A DNA stretch of 64,000 nt from assembly GCF_000718015.1 (NCBI RefSeq), contig NZ_JODY01000003.1:248001-312000 (forward strand), given 5' to 3'. This DNA comes from Streptomyces catenulae. Lineage in GTDB: Bacteria > Actinomycetota > Actinomycetes > Streptomycetales > Streptomycetaceae. The translations under genes and the position numbers were made by a program. Below are positions 1 to 12,000 of this stretch, piece after piece (positions within the stretch are counted from its first letter, which is position 1; each line of letters begins with the position of its first letter). Below the pieces are notes generated by a model. The model had not been told where the DNA came from, searched no databases, and worked only from the letters and a program-made list of their open reading frames with translations.

Positions 1-3000
1 GGTGTGCGGCGGCGTACTGCCACAGCACCCGGCACCGCTCGGGCGTCGCCTGGTGGAAGCTGCCCGTCAGCTCGGGGGCCTCCGGGTCCGACCGGGTCAG
101 GTGCTCGATGAGGGAGGGGAGTTCCTCGATACCGGCGTCCCAGGTGTGGAGCGCCGTGAGCAGCGAGGTGACCTGGGCGGCTTCGGCCTGGTTGACCTCG
201 TTCGGCCCGTCGGCGGCGAAGAGGTCCTCGACGTCGAAGCCGTACTCCTCCAGCAGCGGTTCGAACTCCTCCCGCACCCAGTCGAGGAGGGAGTTCCCCC
301 GCGCCGCGTGGTCGTGGAGGTGGCCGGTGAGGACGCGGAGCAGCTGGCGCCGGTCGCCGGGCAGGGCGAGGAGGTCGGCGACGGGGAGGAGGGCGAGCGC
401 CGCCACCGGGTCGAGGTCCAGCTCCTCGGCGAGGGCGCGGACCTCGGCCACCACGGGGCGGGCGACGGCCGCACCGTACTCGTGGAGGGCGTGCGTCAGC
501 TCGGCGGGCGCGCCGGTCTCGTGGACGTATGTGGCGGCGTCGGTGAGCGTGACGCCGTGGCCGAGCAGCAGGCGGTACTCGTCGGCGCTCCGGCCGCCCC
601 CGGTGGTGCCGAGACGGCCCGCCCGGTCGGCGACCTGCCGCGTCAGCGCGGTCAGGAGCGCGGGCCCGCCGAGGGCCGGTGCGTGCCGCTCCAGGAGGTC
701 GGGCTCCATGTCGTCGGCGGTGACGCGGATCCGGTCCTGGAAGTCGAGGAAACTCTCCTGGCGCATCGCGTCGAACGGGTCATCGGCCATCACCAGCGCC
801 ACCTGGGGCGGTGCGAGCCGACGGCCTGTCCACTCGTGTGCGGTGGCGTCGCCGGGCCCGGTGAACGCGGGGTCGGACAGGGCACGGAGCAGCCAGGCCC
901 GGTCCTGGGGTGTGACGGCCCGGGCGAGGGTGGCGAAGTCCTGGAGCAGTTGGCGGTTCTCCTCGGTGTCGGGGATGCCGAAGGTGTGGAGGAAGTGGGC
1001 GAGGGCGGCGGGTTCGTCGTCCAACAGGCCGGGCTGCACCGACCAGTGGACGCCCGGCACCGCACCGTTCGGGGCGGCGGACCGCAACAGCGCGTCCAGG
1101 GCGGTGACGGCCCGCTGTACCTCCGGGTCCTCCTCGTCCACGGCACGATCGGCCAGCGGGGCGAACAGCGCGCGCAGTTCGTCCGGTGCGGCGAGCGAGC
1201 GGAGCGTGTCCAGGTGCAGCGGGCGCTGCCGGAGCACCTGGTAGAGGGCGTGGGGGGTGTCGCCCAGCCCGAGCGCGTCGAGCGTCTCGTGGACCGCGGC
1301 CGGATCGGGGATCTCCTGGGTCACCAGGGTCAGCGGGACGAGGTCGTCCATCACCACGTCGAACAGGTCGGACAGGGCGCCCAGGCGCAGGATCTGCTCG
1401 GAGGTGAAGCCCGCGAGCAGGGCGCCGTGCTCTTCGATCAGGGCGGACGAGGCGTCCTCCTCCGGATCGCTCTCCGACTCCGCATCGCCGTGGTCGTCGA
1501 GGGTGTCGGAGTCGTGTAGGCGGCGCTGGTGGTGCTGTGCGTCCGTGCCGACCCAGGACACGACGGTGCGCGGGGCGTCCTGGGGCGGACCGGTGCGCTG
1601 CGCGTCGGTCAGCTCCACCTCCGCGCCCGTGAGGAAGACGGCCCGCTGCTCCTCGGTGAGGGCGTCCCGCACCTGCGGGGGGAGGGCGTCGAGGTCGTCC
1701 GCCCGCTGCGCCCGGGACACGGCCGCCGACACGGTCCGCGCCGCCGCCGGGCCCTCGCGGAACAGCGCCCGCTCCACCTGGCCGAGCGCATCCTCCAGCC
1801 CGGTGCGGCGCCGGGTGGCCTCGGCGTCGGTGCCGGTGATCGACGGCCAGCGCAGGTACTGCGAGACGAGCCAGCTCCGGCCCTGGGCGCCGGGCGCCAG
1901 CACCGCCCGCGGGGTGAGGCCGTGGGCCGCGGCGACCTCGGGCAACGCCGTCGGGACGCCGCCCAGCTCCCGGGCCAGGGACACCAGCTGTACCGCGTCC
2001 GCGCCGGTCACGCCCAGGTGCCGCAGGGCGTGCGGAACGGCGCCGAGCTGTTCGCCGAGATCGACCAGACGGGGGCGTGCCTCGCGGGGCAGGTCGAGAT
2101 CGCGGGCGAGGGTCACCAACTCCTCGGCGTCGAACCAGGGGTGGCCGGTCGCGTCGTCGAGCGCGTCGAACCGCTCCTGGTCCAGGCCCAGTTCCTGGGC
2201 CGGGTGCTCCGTCGACGCCTGGGCGGCGGAGGAGCTTCCCCAGGGGGCGAAGAAGTGGTCCGGGACGGAGGGGTCCGGGCTGCTCGAACCGGAGCCGCCG
2301 CCCTGGGAGGCCCGCATCGAGGCGAAGATGTCGTCCAGGCTGTCGGGCGCGCCGCCCACCACGCGCCGTCGGCGCCGCTCCTCCGTGCCGATCCAGGACC
2401 CGAAGGAGTCCGGGGTGCTCCGGGGCAGACCGGCCCGCCGGTCGCCGGTGAGCGTCACCCGCTCACCGGCGAGGAAGGCGGTGCGCTCCTGCGGGGTGAG
2501 CCGGTTCCGCACCTCCGGGGAGAGGACGTCGAGGTCTTCCGCCCGCTGGTCCCGGGAGACGGTCTCCGCGACGGCGCGCGCCGCCGCGGGACCGCCCAGG
2601 AACAGCGCCCGCGTCACCCGCCTGATCGCCTGCTCCTGCGCGGTCCGGCGCCGGACCGCCTCGGCGTCCGTGCCGATGACCGGCGGCCACCGCAGGATCC
2701 GGGAGGCGAGCCCGGCCCACCGCGGCGCGCCGGACAGCAGCAGTTGCTCCGGTGTCGAACCCTCGGTCTGGGCGACCTCGGCCAAGGCCGTCGGCACGGC
2801 GCCCAACTCCCGGGACAGCCGCACCAGTTCGGCGGCGGCCCGGCCGGTCACACCCGCGTTCAGCAGGGCGTACGGCGTGCCGTTCAGCCGCTCGGTGAGC
2901 GCCACCAGGTCCGGCAACGCCTCCGGCGGCAGCGCCAGCGCACCGGCGAGGTTCTGCACCGGCCGCGCGACGGCCACCTGGAGGGGGTCGGCCGTCACCG

Positions 3001-6000
3001 TCGCGTCCGGCTCCTCGGCGCCGACGGTGACCGCCGGTGCCTCCGCGGTGACCTGGACATAGCCGTCCGGTCCGGGCTCTCCCCAGGTCACGGTGTACGC
3101 CGCCGTGGCCGGGTCGGCGGCCAGCTCGTCGTGGAGGTACGCCGCCTCGAACGCCTCATGGGTCAGCCGCGCCCCGTACGCGAGGACGGTGGCCCCGTCC
3201 ACCGCCTGGACCCGCCACACCAGGACACCGTCGGTGGCCGGGAGTTGCTGGGCCCGGACCAGGTCCGTCAGGAGCGGGTCCTGCCGGTCCGCCGCGCTCC
3301 GCGGCGGGACGAACCGGCCGGACGGCGTGGGGATCGCGGTACGCCGTACGTCCCCGAGTCCCAGCAGGGTGGCCTCCGGCGAGTACCGCAGGGCCAGCAG
3401 GTCCGATACGTGGAAGACGAGGCGGAGCCGGTCGCCGCCGTAGCGGAGCGCACCGCGTTCGTTGGCGCCGCGCAGCTCCACCACGACATAGGCGTCCGCG
3501 TAGTCATGGGTGTGCCAGAGCGTGGTCTGCGCGGTGCCGTCGACGCGGCTCATCGCCCAGCCGGAGCTGGTGACGGAGCGCCCGGCGGAGTGGCTGAACG
3601 ACAGCGCCCCGCTCACCGTGGCGACCGGCAACTGCCCGTCCCGGTCCAGCGGGACGGGCTGCCCCCACCCGGTCGAGAGGCCCTGCCCCAGGCCCGTACC
3701 GAACGACATGCCGTTGTTCTGGGAGCCGTAGTCGCTCCGCTCGGCCGTGCCCGGGCGCCAGCCCAGGGACGTGCCCTGCGCGGCGGGCAGCACGGCGACG
3801 GTGAGCGCACCGGTGGTGTCGGTGAGCGGGCCGCCCAGGGCGCGCAGCGCCGGGCCGACGGGAGCCGGGGTGGCGGTGAGACCGTGGAGCAGCACATGGC
3901 GGGTGAGGACGTGCGGGTCGAAGGCGCGGTGCAGCCCGTCCTGCGAGAACTGGCCGTCGCGGGTCAGCTCGCCCAGGAGCGCGCCGTGGCGGTGCAGCGC
4001 CGCCGTCACCTGGTCGAACAGCTGCCGGACCGCGGCCGGGTTGAAGAGCGCGCCCACGGAGCTGCGGGACAGCTCGGACGCGCTGATCGCGTACCGGGCG
4101 GCGGACGCGAGGACGGTGTCCGGGCGCGGGGTGGTCAGCCGGGCGGCGACGGGCTCCGGCCGCCGGGTGGTGGGCAGTTGGTCGGGGAGCTGTTCCAGCG
4201 GGACGGTGATCTCCTCGCGCAGCCGGACCAGGCCCGGGGGCACGCCGCCGCTCGCCGTCCGGAAGACGCGGGCGGCCCGGCGGGCCAGATCGAGGCTGAG
4301 GGTGGTGACGCCGCGGGACGGCACCACCGTCCGGCGCAGCGTGATCTCCAGGACGCCGTCCACCTGGAAGGTGGCCAGCGTCCCGGAGACCGTGTACCCG
4401 TCGTGACGGCGGGTCAGCACGGCGGTGCTGATGCTCTGTGACGTGCTCGCCGTACGGCTCGCCGTCGCCGAGCCGCCCGAGAACGCCGGGGTGAGGGCGT
4501 GGCCCTGCCCCGCGCCGTGGCTCCGGCCCTGTTCCTGGCGGGTGTTCCACTGGGTGTAGCGGCTGACGGTGCCGGGGGTCAGCCGGTGGGTGAAGCGGGC
4601 GCCCCGGTCGGCGGGGTCGCGGTGGAGCCGGAAGATCAGTTGGAGATGGGTGGTGTGTCCGGTGCCGGGCACGGTGGTGTGCAGCACCATCCCGGCACCG
4701 GCCATGGCGTCGGCCATCGCGTGCAGGGTGCGCGGGGTGAGGACGGTGTCCAGCGTGCCGGAGAGCGCCGTGCCCGGGACCTGCGGCGTCCACTGGGAGT
4801 CCAGGGCGGACGCGGCATGGGCGGTGAGGAGCCTTCCCACCTCCGCCATGACCGCCTCGGTGAGGGGGGCGGGGCTCTCCAGATCGTGCCCGTGCTCCTC
4901 GGCCACCGTCAGCGCGGTCGCGTCGGCTGCCGGGAGGAGGCGTTCGCTGACCGACGCCGGGGGCAGCGCGGTGACCGGCAGTGTGTCGGGGACGGTGCGC
5001 AGCCCGGCGGGGGCGGCCACCGGCCACTGCGGGGTGAGGAAGGTGAGGCCCTGCGCGACCTCCACCGTGTCCCGCTCGACGACCGGGGACCAGTCGCCGA
5101 ACTGGTTGACGTTCTTGGTCTGCACCGTCAGATGCCAGCGCACCCGCCCCGTGCGCGGACGGTGCGGCAGCGCGCCGCGGGCCACGAAACCGCCCGGGCT
5201 GACGTTGGTGATCTCCGCGAGGCTCTGCCCCTTGTCGCCGGAGACCGACCGCTCGTACCCCAGCCCGCCCGTCGTGGTGCCCGAGCCGCCGGTGAGGGTG
5301 GCGGAGTGCGCGTGGTCGAGGTGGTGGGTGGTGGTGCTGCGGACGTCGGAGAAGCCCGCGGAGTACTCCGCGAGGTCCATCGTCGACAGCGTGACCGGCG
5401 CCCCGGCGTCCACCACCTCGCTGATCTCCGCGCGGAAGAGCAGCCGGACCCGGCGGTCGGTCAGGAGTCCGTCCAGGACCACCTGGGTGGCCGCCGACGC
5501 GGCGCCGGTGTGCAGCGCCGCCACCAACTGGTCGTGGGTGAGGGCCGTCTCCAGATGGGCCCGCGCCTGGTGCCGCGGGACGCCGTGGGCGGTCAGCAGT
5601 TGCAGGGCGCGGCGGCGCAGCGCGGCGGTGCCGGAGACGCCGAGCACCCGGTCGTGCTGGGTGAGGGTCACCGGACCGTCCGTGGGCGCCTCGGTGACCT
5701 GCGCCCCGGCCGCGACCGGGTCGGGCACCGGGATCAGCCAGCGCGCCTCGGCCTCGACCGTCCGCACCCGCACGGGGCGCCGGTCGGCCGTCGCCGTGGC
5801 GCCGGTGCGCCCCGGACGGAGCGCGCGCACCAGGCGGTGCACCGCGCCGATCGGCCCGGCCGCCGGGACCTTCTCCACCGTCACGGAGGTGAACAGCCGT
5901 ACCCGGTACGTCAGTTGGTGTGCCGGTCCCGAGTAGTTGAGGCCGGACAGCAGATACGCGTAGGACGTCAGGCCCTGCTTGGCGGTGTGGCTGCGGGAGA

Positions 6001-9000
6001 ACACCTTCACCTCGCTGCCATGGCCGACGTGCGGGCCCCAGCCGGTCGCCACGCCCAGGCTCAGCGCCAGCTGGGAGCTGTGCGACTGGGAGTTGGCGAA
6101 GTCCCGCATGGCGCTGGGCCACAGGTCGAACCCGGCCTGCGCCAGCGGTACGGCGGAGAGCGGCGCGATGGCCTCCCCGGGCGCCACGGGCACCCGCTCG
6201 GCACGCACCCGGAAGTGGACCGCCTCGCTCCCCCCGTCGGCCAGCGGCCGGACGAAGGTCCGGCGCAGCCCCTGCTCCTCGGGGGCGGCGGACGCGTCCC
6301 GGTCGCCGAACAGCTCCGTGAAGCGGGCGCCCAGCGACTGGGTGTGGAAGTGGGTGTCGAGGAACGTCTCCATGGCCGTCAGCTCCGCGGGTGTCCACTC
6401 CGGCGCGCCGGTGGAGCGCCGCTCGTGCAGGAACTGCTCCCGCAGCTGCTCCCGTACGTCCGTGGACTGACCGTGCCGCGTCAACTGCGCCAGCCCGACC
6501 GGCCCGTACAGCCCCGAGCTGCCCCGCGGCTCCGTCAGCTCCTGCGGGATCACCGGCTCCGGGAGGTCCGGCCGCGGGGCGTAGGTGAGCGGCAGCGGGG
6601 CGTCCGGCAGCCGGTTCAGGCCCGCATCGTCCACGAGGCGGCCCAGCGTCGCCTGGAAGGCGTCGGCCAGCTCCTCGGGGACCCGTACGACGGCGGCGAC
6701 GGATTCGCGGAACTCGTGGCCGACCGGGTCGCCGAGCGGGCGCACCCCGGCCTCCAGCCGGACGGTCAGCAGGAACGGCACGCTCCGGCCGTTGAACCGG
6801 ACGCTGTGCCAGCGCCCGCCGCCGGTGTCGCCCGCCGAGCTGAACGATGTGGACGTCCCGACGTCGAGCCGCCCGGGGAACTGGAAGGCGGGCAGGACGG
6901 TGCCCGCGGCGGTGGTGGCACCGGCGGTGACGGAGAAGCCGCCGCCGGTCGCGGCGGAGGCGCCCTGCAACTCCAGCCAGCGCAGGTTGAGGACGGTCGG
7001 CAGGGCGGTCGCGTCACCGATCCGCTCGACGCCGGTCACCTGCCCCGACAGCCCGCCGTGCAGCGTCCGGCCACCGCTGAGCGGCACCGGCGGCAGCGTC
7101 ATCCCGCCGTTGAGGATGCGGGCGAGGTCGTTGAGCACGCTCAGCTCGCCGAGCCGGTGGTGCAGATACTCGTGGAGCGGGTTGCCGGGCCGGGCGTCGG
7201 CGGGGTAGGCGTGGATCAGCCGGTCCCGCAGGCGGCCGAGACCGCCGATGTGCTGCCCGACGGAGAAGAACCGCAGGACCTCCTGGGTGAACCGGCGCCG
7301 CAGCGCGGCGGGCGCCTCGGTGGGCAGCGTGGCGTGCCACGGCGTGCGGGTGTCGTTCGTGGCCGGTTCCACCAGCTCGCTGGGGAAGGCGACGAGCAGC
7401 GTGTCCTGCCGCGAGCGGGTGCGGCCCAGGACCGGCACCGCCGGGCCCGCCGTGGTGACCTCCAGCCGCACATCGGCGAAGGTGAAGTGTGCCAACTCGC
7501 CGCTGTAGCCCAGCGACGGGTTGGTGTACGCGTTGGTGCTCCGGCTCTGGTCGTAGGAGCGGGACGACGACAGACCGGCACCCACCTTGGGGGTGACCGG
7601 GACGTTGCCCGGCGTCAGCGGCACCTTGACGGCGGCGCTCAGCCCGACGGAGGAACCGGCGTTCTCCGCACTGCCCGTCGACCGGTTGGTGGTCGCCTCC
7701 TGCGGGCCGATCAGCTTCTCGCCGTAGGGCCGGTAGGGCGCGGTGGCGGGGGTGGCGCGGTGGCGGTGGATGTCGGTCAGCCGGATACGGACGGTGTGCT
7801 CCGCATGCTGCCGGTTCCCGGGCACGGTGAGCGTCAGACCGCCGTCGACCAGCCGCCGGGAGAGGTTGTTCGCCCCCAGCCGGTCGAGGTACGCGCCGAG
7901 TTGGGTGTCCACCGCGGACGTCAGCCGCCGGTGGAGCGCCGCGCCGATGTCGGCAGCGGCGGGCAGCAGCGAGGCGACCAGCTCGCCGAGCGGACGGGAG
8001 ACCGTACCGCCGGGCAGCACGGTGCCGTCGAAGCGGAGGTCACCGAAGGCGACGACGGAGCCGAACAGGCCGAGCGGGAACTGCGCCGCGCGGCCGTCCG
8101 CCGCGACACCGAAGCCGACCGGCGGCACGGGAGCCTGCGGGAAGGTCACATACGTCTCGTCGTACGGGAGGGTCTCCCCGGCGGTGTGGAGGAGCCGCGT
8201 CCGCTCTGCCTCGGACAGCGGGGCGGCCGGGGCGGGGAGGGTGTAGGTCGGGTAGCTCTCCTCGACGGTCTCCACGACCAGGTCGGAGTCGTCGTCGCTC
8301 TCCCGGACGAGCAGGTCGTCCTGCCCGTCGAGGGGCGCGGCGCCCGCCGTGACCTCCTCGGACTGGGACACCGGCCGCGGTACGTCGATGACGGCGGGCG
8401 GCACCAGGAGTCCGGTGGCCGTCGCCGTGGTGGCGCCGGGTGCCGCCGGGGCGGTCGCCGCGTTCCGCGGGGTGAACGTCCGCCACGCCCCGCGGTTGCC
8501 CCGGGCGTCGTGGTAGAGCAGGAAGCTGAACTCCTTGACGTGCGGGGTGGCGGCCACCTTGGTGGTCGGCGCCACGACGTTCATACCGGTGGCGTCGGCG
8601 ATCTGCTGGGCGATCGAGCGGCCCGCCGCGTCGGTGGCCGCCGCCTCGCACGCGGCCAGCAGGATCCACGCCCGGCTCCCCGCGCGTTCCTTCAGCGCGA
8701 CGACGCTGGGGCGCCGCCGCAGCATCCGGCCGAAGTCCGTCCCCGACACCCGGACCGGCCTGCCGTGCACCGGAACGGTCAACCAGCCCTTCCCGCCGTG
8801 GAGCAGCGCCAGGTACAGATCGTCGCCGGGCTGCCAGGGCACGGTCTCCAGGTCACTGCCGGAGACCGTGTGCCGCACGGTGTGGCCGCCCTTCCCGTCC
8901 GGGACGCGGACCGTGCGCTCCGGGTCGAAGTGGGCGAAGTGCCGGGTGGTCAGGTCGAGATCGGTGTGGGTGAGCAGCCGCTCCCGGGTGTCGTCGACGG

Positions 9001-12000
9001 TGTGGAAGGACCGCCCGGCCGATCGCAGCGAGCCGGGGGAGACGATGAGGAGGTGGTCGATGTCGGACGCCTTGATGCGGGTGCCGTCCGACGCCGTCAG
9101 CTCCAGCTCGGACTCCCCGGCGCCGTCCCCGAGGCCGGTCAGCTCCAGCTCCGGCGGCTCGGCCGCCTGCCGGAACCACTCCCGGACGTCCGGGTGGAGC
9201 GCCTGCCGCGGCGGGTTGACCGTCCGCGGGTCGTGGTACGCCGCGTACGCCTCCGCGAACCAGGCGCCGGGCGAGGCGAACTGGTGGCGGGAGACCGCGT
9301 GGGCGCGGGCGGCGACGGAGTAGCTGATCCACCCGCCGGTCACCGGGTGGGTCTGGTGGACGCGTCCCCCGTACGCCAGCAGGGCCGCGCCGCCGTCGTC
9401 GCGTGTCCACGGCCGGTCCATGGCGTCCCGCAGGAGTGTGACCACGGCCGTCAGCTGTCGGAACAGCTCCGGGTCACCGTCGGCCAACTGCTCGGGTATC
9501 CGCCCGATCCGCTCCGGGTCCGGGCCTTGGGCCCGCTGCGTCGGCGTGATCCGGGACGCCACCTCCGCCACCAGCCCGTCGAACGTCCGGGTGCCCGGGG
9601 TGTGGGTGGCGGCGGTGAGTCCGACGAGGGCGAGGAACGCCGTGGCGACCTCGGAGATCCCCTCGCCGGTGTGCGTCCGCCAGCCGCCGAACTCCGGCCG
9701 GTGGGCATGGTGGAGCGACCATCCCGTCCGGGCGTCGACGGAGCGGCCCACCTCGTGCCGGAGGACCCGTTCGACGAGGTTGCCGCCCTCCGCCGGGGCG
9801 GAGGTGGGGTGCGGAGCCGCGGTGATCAGGTTCTGGTGGCCGCCGGTCGCGACGAGGTCCCGCACCCAGCGCAGCGCGAGCCCGTTCCCGCCGGAGCGGG
9901 TGTCCAGCCAGGACGGCATACGGAACGGGTGGGTGAGGTGGAGCGTGCGGTCACCGGGCCGCCAGGCGCTGTCGGACGTTCCGGACGCACTGGCGGTGAC
10001 CGCGGTGAGCTGCGGGTTCTCCTCCACATCGCGGCGCGGCAGGGAGCCGAGGACCTGCTCGATCCGGTCCAGCAGCGCATGCCCGAAGTGGTGGCCGCCG
10101 CCCGGCCCGGCGCCGATGAGCGTGCCGAACCGGCGGGTCAGCGCCGCCTCCCGCGCCCCCGCACCGGCGTTCCGCAGCCAGCCGCCGATCGCACGGGACG
10201 GGGCGACCGCCACCATGGTGCTCTGGGCGGCGGGGGCGGAGAGGTCCCATGCCGGGGCGTCCGCCACGGCGTCGGACGCCTCGTCACCGGTGGCCGCGCT
10301 CCCCTCGTCCTCCCGGAGGGCGGCGGGGTGGCCGTCCGGCAGCATCCGGCGCAGCTCCCGCTCCAACGGGGTGTCCTCGGGCAGCAGCCCGTCCTGCGTC
10401 AGGTCCGCGTAGGTCGTCGCGGCCCACTCCGGTGACGGTGCGTCCACGGCGTCGAGGTGCCGCCGCACGCCCTGCCGGGCCTCGTGCAGACGGGTGCGGT
10501 TGAGGTGCTGGACGGTGTGCGCGTCGAGGGCGTCCGTACCGGCGTCGCGGTGGTGGGTGTCGGTCTCCCGCAGCGAGCGGAAGGGCGGCGTGTCCGAGGT
10601 GAGGTGTGGGAAGTCGTAGGCGTGCTCATCCGTGAGGACCGCGACGGTGCGGCCCCAGGTGGGCAGGGTCTTGCCGTCGATCCACAGCCACCGCTCGCCG
10701 CGTTCGTCGGCGTCCTTGCGGAGCTGTTCGCTGACGACGGCGAGCGGCCCGCTGAACCACTCGACGCCCTGCCGCGGATCGACCCCGATCGCGGTCAGCC
10801 AGGCGTCGATGGTCAGCGGCCCCAGCTCCAGGGCCGGGTCCAGCACCCGGAACTCGTCCGCGCCCGCCGCCGTGCGGACGGGGATCGCCGCGGCGATGTG
10901 GTACGCCCACTGCACCGGCCCGGTGCCGAGCATCTCGGCGGCGCCCTCGGCGTGCGGGGACTCCAGCTTCAGCTGCGGGCCGACGCGGGAGACGATGACC
11001 TTGCGGACCTGCGTGTTCCACTGCTGGAGCCGCATCGTGATGATGTGGGCGCGCAGATGGCAGCCGTCCTCCGGGTGCCGGTTGGGCAGCGGGCGCGCCC
11101 CGTCCCGCGGATGCTGGTACTCCAGCGTCGTCAGCCGCTCGTACCACTCCTGCGCCTGCTCCTCGGAGACCGGCACCGCACGGGTCGGGTGGCCGAACAC
11201 CTCCGGGAGCCGCTGGTGATCGGGGACGGAGAGCCGCCCGGGGCTGAGGAAGAAGTTCCACAGGTTCTGCCGGGTCAGCCGGGTGTACGCCTCCTCGACC
11301 GACCAGATCTTGCGCAGATCCCGCCGCAGCCCCCCGACCGCGTCCAGCGCCTGCGGGAAGAGATAGCTGGTGATGAGCAGGAAGATCCGCAGCGCGAACG
11401 CGGTGACCTGCGGCAGCCGCGGCAGCGGCACGCCCTCGGCGACATGGCGCAGATCGAGGTCCCAGGGGGCGTCCGGTGCCGCCGGTCCGTAGAAGTGGTG
11501 CAGGATCCGCAGCGCGTCCGCCGGGGCGAGGGCCTTGGTCATCAGCGCCGGGACGAGCAGCTCCGGGAGTGTGGAGCCGGTCGCCCGGTGGACGGCGCGG
11601 TCGAGGTCGTCGAGGGCGAAGCTGTCGGCGGGCCGGGCGCGGCGGGCCACCAGCGCGTGCAGCGCGGGCACCTCGACGACCGGCGCCTTCAGCAGGTCGT
11701 GGAAGCCGGTGGCGAACTCCTCGTCGGTGAGCGGGGCGGGGGCCACCGCGATGGGCGCCTGCTCCGGTGCCGGAGCGGTGTCCTGCGCCCGCGTGTCCTG
11801 GTCGCCGTCGGTGAGCGCGTCGGTCGCGGTGGTGGCCTGCGGTGCGGGCGCACCGACCGCGAGCGCCCCTTCGACCGCCGTGAGCTGGGCGAACGCCGCC
11901 CGCTCCGCCCGGTCCCGGCGCATCCACGCGTCCCGCAGGACCGCGGCGGCGGCGTCGAGCCGGGCGCGCGCCTCGGTGAGCGCCGCGTTCAGGTCGGCCG

